From contig NZ_JAKLLH010000012.1 of NCBI RefSeq assembly GCF_023150235.1, positions 1 to 64,000 on the forward strand: a stretch of 64,000 bases of DNA. The letters are read 5' to 3'. Positions within the stretch are counted from its first letter, which is position 1. Each line of letters starts with the position of its first letter. This stretch comes from Azonexus sp. GTDB taxonomy: Bacteria > Pseudomonadota > Gammaproteobacteria > Burkholderiales > Rhodocyclaceae. Below the pieces are notes generated by a model. The model had not been told where the DNA came from. It did not search any database and worked only from the letters and a program-made list of their open reading frames with translations. Positions 58,042 to 64,000 of the stretch are shown piece by piece. The position numbers and the translations under genes were made by a program.

Positions 58042-59334
58042 TCAGAAGTTGTAGTTCATCTGCACCGAGAGCAAATGCGCGTAGGTCTTGAAATCGCCGC
58101 GCACGGTCTGCAGGGTGGCGGTTTCGGTGGTGTTCATCACCGCCCGGGCGGTGCTCACGTCCTTGAAGAAAATATGCGCGTAGCCCATGTCGACCGAGGT
58201 CTGCGGGCTCATCTTCCAGCGCGCGCCGAAGGCCAGCCAGGTGCGGTCGGAATCGGGCACGGTCATCGTCCGGCTCGCCTCGTCGGGCACCGGCGTCTGG
58301 TCGAAGGCGACACCGGCGCGCAGGTTCCAGGCGTCGTTCAACTGGTACTTGGCGCCCAGGCCGAAACGCCAGGTGTCCTTGAAGTTGTAGCGCACCGGCG
58401 CCGTGGCCCGACCCGAGCCGACCATCGGTTCAAGTGCCTTGAGCGAACTCCAGCCGTTCCAGGTGGCGTCGGCGAGCAGTTCCAGGCGGTCACCGATCTT
58501 CTGGCTGAGCGCCAGCGAGAAGGTGTCCGGGGTTTCCAGCTTGGCGGTGATGCCACGGTCGACATTCAACGGCGCGGCTATCGTCTGCTTGCCTTCCAGG
58601 TCGAACTTGACCGCCGACCGGTAGCTGAGGCCGACACGGGTCTGCGGCGAGAGCTGGAACATGGCGCCGGCGTTCCAGCCCCAGGCGGTGTCGTCACCTT
58701 CGAGAACGCCGAGCGGAGCGCCGACGAAGGGCGCATTCTGGCGGAATTCGATTTCCGACTTGGCGTAGTTCAGGCCAAAGCCGAGAGATACGACCTCGTT
58801 GACCTTGTAGGCCACCGAGGGATTCAGGTTCATCTGGTGGATCGAGGTATAGCGACCGGAGAAGCGGCCGGCAAAACTTTCGTTGTATTCGGTTTCGCTG
58901 CCATAGGTGACCGAGAAGCCGAGGCCGAGGCGCAGCGCCGGCGTTACCGAGTAGCTGTAGTACATACCCGGGGCCAGGCCGGTACCGCCGCCGTTGCCGC
59001 CGTTGTCGCCCAGCGGGTGGAAGGCGCCGGTCGGCGCCCCGGTCAGCGGGTTGATCACCGGCATCCGGCTCGTCCCGGTGTCGTTGAACTTGACCGAGCG
59101 ATTGATCGCCGTACCGCCGACGGAAACACTGTGGCCCAGCGGCAGATAGGTCATCCCGGCCGGGTTGAAGAAAATGGTACTGGCATCTTCGGCAACAGCG
59201 GCGGCACCGGCAAAGGCGACGCTGGTCCCGGAGGCATTCTGATTCTGCAGCTGGAAACCGGCAGCGCTGGCGGAACCGGCGAAAGCCAGCGACAAGAACA
59301 ACGGGATGAGGCGCGGGGTAAGAACGGGTTGCAT
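58042..59334 (-). CDS. fadL: Outer-membrane long-chain fatty acid transporter
   Basis: A 430-aa FadL-family beta-barrel. The signal peptide ends PLFLSLAFAGSASAAGFQLQ. NQNASGTSVAFAGAAAVAED and STIFFNPAGMTYL are the hallmark N-terminal hatch sequences (AxxxNPAG). The C-terminus ends in an aromatic residue (LLSVQMNYNF), as outer-membrane proteins do. It takes up long-chain fatty acids or other hydrophobic compounds. The ATG at 59334 follows AAGGAGAC. A fad-type operator is 67 nt upstream. Confidence 0.93.
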   Translation of the reverse strand: MQPVLTPRLIPLFLSLAFAGSASAAGFQLQNQNASGTSVAFAGAAAVAEDASTIFFNPAGMTYLPLGHSVSVGGTAINRSVKFNDTGTSRMPVINPLTGAPTGAFHPLGDNGGNGGGTGLAPGMYYSYSVTPALRLGLGFSVTYGSETEYNESFAGRFSGRYTSIHQMNLNPSVAYKVNEVVSLGFGLNYAKSEIEFRQNAPFVGAPLGVLEGDDTAWGWNAGAMFQLSPQTRVGLSYRSAVKFDLEGKQTIAAPLNVDRGITAKLETPDTFSLALSQKIGDRLELLADATWNGWSSLKALEPMVGSGRATAPVRYNFKDTWRFGLGAKYQLNDAWNLRAGVAFDQTPVPDEASRTMTVPDSDRTWLAFGARWKMSPQTSVDMGYAHIFFKDVSTARAVMNTTETATLQTVRGDFKTYAHLLSVQMNYNF

Positions 59335-59372
59335 GGGTTTGTCTCCTTTGGTGGTTATTTCGGAAAACGTCA

Positions 59373-59382
59373 TTAACGTTAA
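59373..59382. promoter_or_regulatory. TTAACGTTAA palindrome in the fadL leader
   Basis: A second palindrome, TTAACGTTAA, 39 nt before the fadL ATG. It may be a site for another regulator or chance AT-rich symmetry. Confidence 0.3.
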
Positions 59383-59400
59383 CGACATCCATTAAACATT

Positions 59401-59414
59401 AAACAAACGTTTGA
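59401..59414. promoter_or_regulatory. Candidate fatty-acid regulator operator (fadL)
   Basis: AAACAAACGTTTGA, containing the perfect palindrome CAAACGTTTG. It is the most symmetric of the three sites; PsrA-like TetR regulators bind CAAAC...GTTTG elements. Confidence 0.6.
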
Positions 59415-59475
59415 AATACTGTTTGATTGAAAATATTTTTTAACGTTGTTGCTGATACGCAACAAGCAGCCTCGG

Positions 59476-61371
59476 TCAGCCTTTGCCGCGATGCAGCGGC
59501 CCGCCGGTGAACGGTGCGAACCCGGTGCCGAAAATCACGCCGGCATCGGCCAGGTCGGCATCGGCAACCACCCCGTTGGCCACCAGGCGGTGAACACGGT
59601 CAACCAGCGGTTTGGCCAGTTTTTCCGACAGGCCGGCCGGAACCGCACCCGGCGCACCCTTCTTTGCCCGCCCGGACGACCAGTCGTAGAAGCCCTGCCC
59701 CGTCTTCTTTCCGAGCTGATTCTTCTCGACCCGGGCCAGCAGGCACTTGGGCGGTTCGGCGCCGCCGGCCAGCTGCTTGCCGGCCGCCATCGCGATGTCG
59801 AGACCGACGGTATCGACCAGTTCAATCGGCCCCATCGGCATGCCGAAGGCGAGCATCGCCTCGTCGACGGTTTCCGGGGTCAGCCCTTCGTCGACCGCAC
59901 GCATCGCCGCCAGCATGTAGGGCGCGAGCACGGCATTGACCAGGAAGCCCGGCGCGCTCTTGACCGGCAGCGGCAGCTTGTCGATCTGCTTGACGAAGGC
60001 GCAGGCGGCTTGCACCGCCCCCGCATTGCAGCCCTCGGCCTCGACCACTTCGACCAGCGGCATCATCGCCACCGGGTTGAAGAAATGGATGCCGACCAAG
60101 CGCTCAGGCTGCTGCAAGGCAACGCGCAGGTCTTCCAGGCGCAGGCTGGAGGTATTGGTCGCCAGCACCGCGCCTGGCTTGAGCTTAGGTTCGAGGCTGC
60201 GGAACAACGCATGCTTGGCCTCGACATTCTCGAAGATCGCCTCGATCACCACGTCGGCGTGCCGCACGCCCTCGCCCTGCGGGTCGGGGATCAGCCGGTC
60301 GAACGCCAGCCGCGCCTTGAGCGGGTCGCGCAGGCGGCGGTTGAACAACTTGCTGGCACGGGCGATGGCCGGCGCGATGCGCTCGACGGTCTGGTCCTGC
60401 AGGGTCACGGTCAGGCCGCGCAGCGCGCACCAGGCGGCAATGTCGCCGCCCATCACGCCGGCACCGATCACGTGCACGTGCTTGGCCCTGAAGTTCGCAT
60501 CCTTGCCGAAGCCCTTGAGGCGCTCCTGCAAATGGAACACACGGACCAGATTGCGCGCGGTCGGCGACGAAATGATCCGGTCAACCACCTCGGGCGCCGC
60601 CAGCGCATTGCCGTTGTGCTTGGCCCACAAGTCGATGATCGCGTACGGCGCCGGGTAGTGCTCGGGCCGCGCCTTCTTCGCCACCTGCTTGCGTGCGCCA
60701 TTGGCGACCACGGCCTTGAGCGGCCCGTTGAGCAGGCGCTGCATGAGCGGCAAGGGCCGGCGCGGCTGGCCGGAGAGCAGCAGTTGCCGCGCCGCCATTT
60801 CCATCACTCGCGGCGGCACACAATCGTCGGCCAGGCCCAGTTTCTTGGCTTTTTTGCCGTCGACCGTGCGTCCGGTCAGCATCATGTCCAGCGCAGCCGA
60901 CGGGCCGACCCGTTCCGGCAGGCGCAGCATGCCGCCCCAGCCAGGGAAGATGCCGAGCATCACTTCCGGCAGCCCCATCTTGGTCCCGGACTCGTCAACC
61001 GCGAGCAGGTAACGGCAGGCCAACGCCAGTTCCAGGCCACCGCCCAGACAGTGGCCGCGCACCAGCGCCAGCGTCGGATACTTGACCGCCGCCAGCCGGT
61101 TGAACAGCGTCCAGCCACGGTCGACCAGCGCCCTGCCCTTTTCCTGCGTATCCAATTGCGAGAATTCGCCGATATCGGCCCCAGCGATAAAACCGGCGGC
61201 CTTGCCCGAACGCACGATCAGCCCCTTGGGCGGATAGACGTCGAGCTGGTCGAGAATCTGGCCGAATTCGGCGAGCACCTCGGCCGACAGCGAGTTAGCC
61301 GATTCTTCCGCCTTGTCGAGCACGGCGACGGCGATCCCGCTGTTTTCCTTGATCAATTGCCAGTGCTTCAT
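59476..61371 (-). CDS. fadJ: Multifunctional enoyl-CoA hydratase/3-hydroxyacyl-CoA dehydrogenase (FadJ/FadB type)
   Basis: A 631-aa protein with the hydratase first: AGFIAGADIGEFSQLDTQEK, GHCLGGGLELALACRYLLAV and MLGIFPGWGGMLRLPERVG. The dehydrogenase follows with VIGAGVMGGDIAAWCALRG, ATNTSSLRLEDL, GIHFFNPVAMMPLVEVVEAE and GMPMGPIELVDTVGLDIA. The ATG at 61371 (MKHWQLIKEN) has GGGAG 5 nt upstream and is preferred to earlier starts overlapping the thiolase gene. It forms a fadIJ-like pair with the thiolase at 61403. Confidence 0.92.
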   Translation of the reverse strand: MKHWQLIKENSGIAVAVLDKAEESANSLSAEVLAEFGQILDQLDVYPPKGLIVRSGKAAGFIAGADIGEFSQLDTQEKGRALVDRGWTLFNRLAAVKYPTLALVRGHCLGGGLELALACRYLLAVDESGTKMGLPEVMLGIFPGWGGMLRLPERVGPSAALDMMLTGRTVDGKKAKKLGLADDCVPPRVMEMAARQLLLSGQPRRPLPLMQRLLNGPLKAVVANGARKQVAKKARPEHYPAPYAIIDLWAKHNGNALAAPEVVDRIISSPTARNLVRVFHLQERLKGFGKDANFRAKHVHVIGAGVMGGDIAAWCALRGLTVTLQDQTVERIAPAIARASKLFNRRLRDPLKARLAFDRLIPDPQGEGVRHADVVIEAIFENVEAKHALFRSLEPKLKPGAVLATNTSSLRLEDLRVALQQPERLVGIHFFNPVAMMPLVEVVEAEGCNAGAVQAACAFVKQIDKLPLPVKSAPGFLVNAVLAPYMLAAMRAVDEGLTPETVDEAMLAFGMPMGPIELVDTVGLDIAMAAGKQLAGGAEPPKCLLARVEKNQLGKKTGQGFYDWSSGRAKKGAPGAVPAGLSEKLAKPLVDRVHRLVANGVVADADLADAGVIFGTGFAPFTGGPLHRGKG

Positions 61372-61402
61372 CTTTGCTCCCGTCAGTTGCTCCATCACCG
61401 CA

Positions 61403-62743
61403 TCACGCTGCATCGCCGGCCTCCGCACAGGTTTCGAGCAGCATCGCACCGCCCAGGCCGCCACCGATACAGATGGTCGCGATCCCGCGCCTGGCGCGGT
61501 TGCGGCGCAGCACGTGCAACAGGTGCAAAACAATACGGGCACCGGAAGCGCCGACCGGATGACCGATCGCCACCGCGCCGCCATCGACATTCAGGCGCTC
61601 GTCGTCAATGCGGCCGAAAACCCCCGGCAGGCCCAGTTGTTCGCGGCAATAAGCCTCATCCTGCCAGGCTGCCTGGCAACCCAGCACCTGCGCGGCAAAG
61701 GCTTCGTTCAGTTCCCAATAGTCGATATCTGCGAGGCCGAGACCATGGCGCTGCAGGATAGGCGTCGAAGCATGCACCGGGCCGAGGCCCATCTGCTCCG
61801 GCTCCAGACCGGACCACTGGCTATCGACGATCTTGCCCAGCGGCTTGAGATTCCATTTCCGCACCGCCTCTTCCGAAGCGAGCAATACCCAGGCCGCGCC
61901 GTCGGTGATCTGCGAGCTGTTGGCGGCGGTGACGTTGCCGTATTTCTTGTCGAAGAAAGGCTTGAGCTTGGCCATCCCGGCCATGCTGGCGTCGGCGCGG
62001 ACGCCGTCGTCCTCGGCATAGACCTTGCCGTTGCCATCGACCAGCGGCACGATTTCACCAAAATTCGCACCAACATTCGCACCAACATTCGCATCAAAAT
62101 GCCCGGCCTGGCGGGCGGCGAGTGCCCGCTGGTGGCTGCGCACCGAAAACTCGTCCATCTGCTGGCGGTCGATCCCGAAACGCCAGGCCAGGTTTTCTGC
62201 GGTCTGACCCATCAGCAGGCCGACCACCGGATCGGTCAGGCCCTTCATCAGGCCGATCACCGGCGTCAGCAGCATCGCCGGGCGCAGCTTGAGAAAATGG
62301 GCAATTTTCTGGTTGACCGTGCGCAGGCTCATCATCCCGGCAAACCAGCGGACCATCGCGTCCGAGTAAAGCAGCGGCGCCCGCGACAAGGCATCGACGC
62401 CGCCGGCCAGCACCAGTTCGGAACGTCCGCTCTGGATATTGGCAATCGCCGAGTCAATCGCCTGCATGCCGGAGGCGCAGTTACGCATCACCGTCCACCC
62501 CGGCACCTTCTTGCCGCAACCGAGGCGCAGCGCGACCATGCGGCCGATATTGGTTTCATCCGGCGACGGCGCCGCGCAACCGAGAATCACCTCATCCAGG
62601 TCGGACGGCGCAAACGGCTGGCGCAGCAGCAGCGCGCGCCCGGCCTGCGTCGCCAGGTCGGAAGCCGCGAACGGCCCCGGCCCTTTCTGGGCTTTCAGGA
62701 ACGGCGTCCGGGCGCCGTCCACCACATAAATGGTCTTGCTCAT
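61403..62743 (-). CDS. fadI: Acetyl-CoA acyltransferase (thiolase, FadI type)
   Basis: A 446-aa thiolase. The nucleophile is in GWTVMRNCASGMQAIDSA, the His in GAVAIGHPVGASGA and the second Cys in GIATICIGGGLGGAMLLE. The large loop and insertion (LRTVNQKIAHFLKLRPAMLL) match the FadI/trifunctional-beta group. A 12-bp tandem repeat near 62065-62095 encodes NVGANVGANFG. The ATG at 62743 (MSKTIYVVDG) has GGAAGG 7 nt upstream. Confidence 0.92.
   Translation of the reverse strand: MSKTIYVVDGARTPFLKAQKGPGPFAASDLATQAGRALLLRQPFAPSDLDEVILGCAAPSPDETNIGRMVALRLGCGKKVPGWTVMRNCASGMQAIDSAIANIQSGRSELVLAGGVDALSRAPLLYSDAMVRWFAGMMSLRTVNQKIAHFLKLRPAMLLTPVIGLMKGLTDPVVGLLMGQTAENLAWRFGIDRQQMDEFSVRSHQRALAARQAGHFDANVGANVGANFGEIVPLVDGNGKVYAEDDGVRADASMAGMAKLKPFFDKKYGNVTAANSSQITDGAAWVLLASEEAVRKWNLKPLGKIVDSQWSGLEPEQMGLGPVHASTPILQRHGLGLADIDYWELNEAFAAQVLGCQAAWQDEAYCREQLGLPGVFGRIDDERLNVDGGAVAIGHPVGASGARIVLHLLHVLRRNRARRGIATICIGGGLGGAMLLETCAEAGDAA
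62062..62096. repeat. 12-bp tandem repeat in the thiolase gene
   Basis: About three copies of ATTCGCACCAAC, the outer ones imperfect. Being a multiple of three it only lengthens or shortens an Asn-Val-Gly-Ala loop. Confidence 0.8.
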
Positions 62744-62825
62744 ATTCATCCCTTCCTGCTGCACCGGCCGCCGTCCCGCAGGCGGAGCGAGATGACTGCC
62801 CGGTGGCCGTGCAGCGGCCTTGATC

Positions 62826-64000
62826 TCAGGCGGCCTTGCGGCACTCGGCCGGTTTGTTGGCGGTGGCGACGTTGTAGTCGAAGGGGAAATCATCGACCTG
62901 GACCACGATGTCGCGCAAATGGTTGCGGCGGCGCATCACTTCGTACTCGGCGGCGGTGATCACCCCGCACTCGGCCGCCACCATCGCGATGTCGCGAACG
63001 TTGGCGCGCGGATTGGCGTCGAAGCGCCCGGCCTTCTCGGCTTCGCGGATCTTGGCTTCGATTGCTTCGGCTTCGAGAGTCGCCCGCAAGGCGAGTTCGA
63101 TGGCACCAACCGGCTCGTTCTCTTCCTGCGGCACGAAACACTCGGCACACAGGCGCTCGCGGGTTGCCGACGGGGCGATCAAGGCCTTGGCGACCTGGTG
63201 ACCGACCTCGTCGGACGGCACCACGTAGGGGTGACCCCAGGGGAAAATCAGGCGATTGACCAGACCGGCGATGGAACGCACCGGGAAGTTGGCGATGACG
63301 CCGTCGAAAGCCTGCTGCGCCTTGTACATCGCGTCCCAGATCGCCCAGTGGGCGAGCGCGGCGTCTTCCTGCTTGCGACCGTCGGCTTCGTAGCGCTTGA
63401 GCGTGCAGGAGATCAAATACATCTGGGCGAGGATGTCGCCGAGGCGGGCCGACAGCTTTTCGCGGCGCTTGACGCTGCCGCCGAGGACCAACAGCGAAAC
63501 GTCGGAGAGGAAGGCAAAAGCCGCCGAGAAACGGGTCAGCTGCTGGTAGTAACGCTTCATTTCCGGCGCCACGTCGGCATTGACGCCAACGAAGTGCGAG
63601 CCGGTCAGGCCCAGGCCGAGGGCGCGCAGCGCGTTCTTGACAGTGAAGCCGATGTGGCCGAACAAGGCCTTGTCGAAATCGACCAGGCCCTTGCCGCTAT
63701 CCGGGTTTTGCGCCGCCTGCATTTCGGCAAGCAGGTAGGGATGGCAGCGGATCGCGCCCTGACCGAAGATGATCAGCGAACGGGTAAGGATGTTGGCGCC
63801 TTCGACGGTGATCGCCACCGGCACCTGCTGGTAGGCACGGCCGAGGAAATTGGAGGGGCCAAGGCAGATGCCCTTGCCGCCGATCACGTCCATGCCGTCA
63901 TTGACCACCTGGCGGGCGCGCTCGGTGACGTGGTACTTGGCGATGGCCGAAACCACCGACGGCTTTTCGCCGAGATCGACCGCGCCGGCGGTCATCTTGC
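62826..64000 (-). CDS. fadE: Acyl-CoA dehydrogenase FadE, C-terminal part (cut by window edge)
   Basis: The last 390 or so residues of a FadE-type enzyme (full length about 800 aa). VIGGKGICLGPSNFLGRAYQ and PVAITVEGANILTRSLIIFG belong to the catalytic domain; the rest is the DUF1974 C-terminal domain typical of E. coli FadE (FALLSD-type helices, LIFPWGHPYVVPSD). It makes trans-2-enoyl-CoA. It precedes the thiolase and FadJ genes, giving the order fadE-fadI-fadJ on the minus strand. Confidence 0.93.
   Translation of the reverse strand, partial: KMTAGAVDLGEKPSVVSAIAKYHVTERARQVVNDGMDVIGGKGICLGPSNFLGRAYQQVPVAITVEGANILTRSLIIFGQGAIRCHPYLLAEMQAAQNPDSGKGLVDFDKALFGHIGFTVKNALRALGLGLTGSHFVGVNADVAPEMKRYYQQLTRFSAAFAFLSDVSLLVLGGSVKRREKLSARLGDILAQMYLISCTLKRYEADGRKQEDAALAHWAIWDAMYKAQQAFDGVIANFPVRSIAGLVNRLIFPWGHPYVVPSDEVGHQVAKALIAPSATRERLCAECFVPQEENEPVGAIELALRATLEAEAIEAKIREAEKAGRFDANPRANVRDIAMVAAECGVITAAEYEVMRRRNHLRDIVVQVDDFPFDYNVATANKPAECRKAA

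Overview
The window is a GC-rich stretch of a betaproteobacterial chromosome. Gene content suggests Rhodocyclales (Dechloromonas/Azonexus-like), though this is inferred from protein style and gene order, not from a marker gene. The signs are an anaerobic-type cobalamin operon, several beta-oxidation operons, a sigma-54 type IV pilin, ComEC, GlnD and GltX.

Layout. 0.4-5.5 kb: a Sel1-repeat protein, then a type IV pilin with a sigma-54 promoter and its own terminator, a phosphoethanolamine-transferase-like enzyme, and a membrane/spermidine-synthase-like pair. 5.5-8.1 kb: ComEC. 8.3-8.8 kb: remains of an AbiE-type toxin-antitoxin pair. 8.85-21.3 kb (minus strand): one long cobalamin unit headed by a B12 riboswitch, in the order cbiM-N-Q-O (cobalt transport), cobM, cbiX, cbiC, cbiD, cobL, a Phd/PIN toxin-antitoxin pair, cobI, cbiG N-part, cbiG C-part, cobJ. 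21.4-31.5 kb: rmlD, map, glnD, a J-domain-like gene, pepN and gltX. tRNA-Val(CAC) is at 31.7 kb.

31.8-43.8 kb is a defence island. Its left part is wreckage: a deleted hsdM copy, a truncated fic, half an hsdS, intact RhuM and DUF1016/YhcG genes, and an hsdM reduced to its two ends. Its right part is an intact type I restriction-modification operon: hsdM, fic, a 68-aa gene, hsdS, a RelA/SpoT-domain gene and hsdR. hsdS carries 13 tandem GCAA units between its two target-recognition domains, currently in frame, so it should be phase-variable. This operon lies between two direct copies of a dienoyl-CoA isomerase gene, one complete and one deleted.

43.8-64 kb is fatty-acid degradation: dienoyl-CoA isomerase, acyl-CoA dehydrogenases, FadD, thiolases, two multifunctional FadB/FadJ-type proteins, a FadL porin and a thioesterase-like protein. 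A soluble CZB chemoreceptor and a globin-coupled SSDEF-EAL protein form an operon in the middle. Three of these promoters share a 14-bp palindromic site, which suggests one fatty-acid regulator.

A second layer runs through the whole window. The 10-mer CACGGTCGAC (or its complement) occurs at 19 loci, in genes and between them, in several reading frames. At five intergenic or gene-end sites it (or a one-base variant) forms the self-complementary CACGGTCGACCGTG flanked by T and A runs. It is missing from the body of the restriction island and from the pilin cluster. This resembles a DNA-uptake-sequence system and is, with the phase-variable hsdS, the most interesting signal here.
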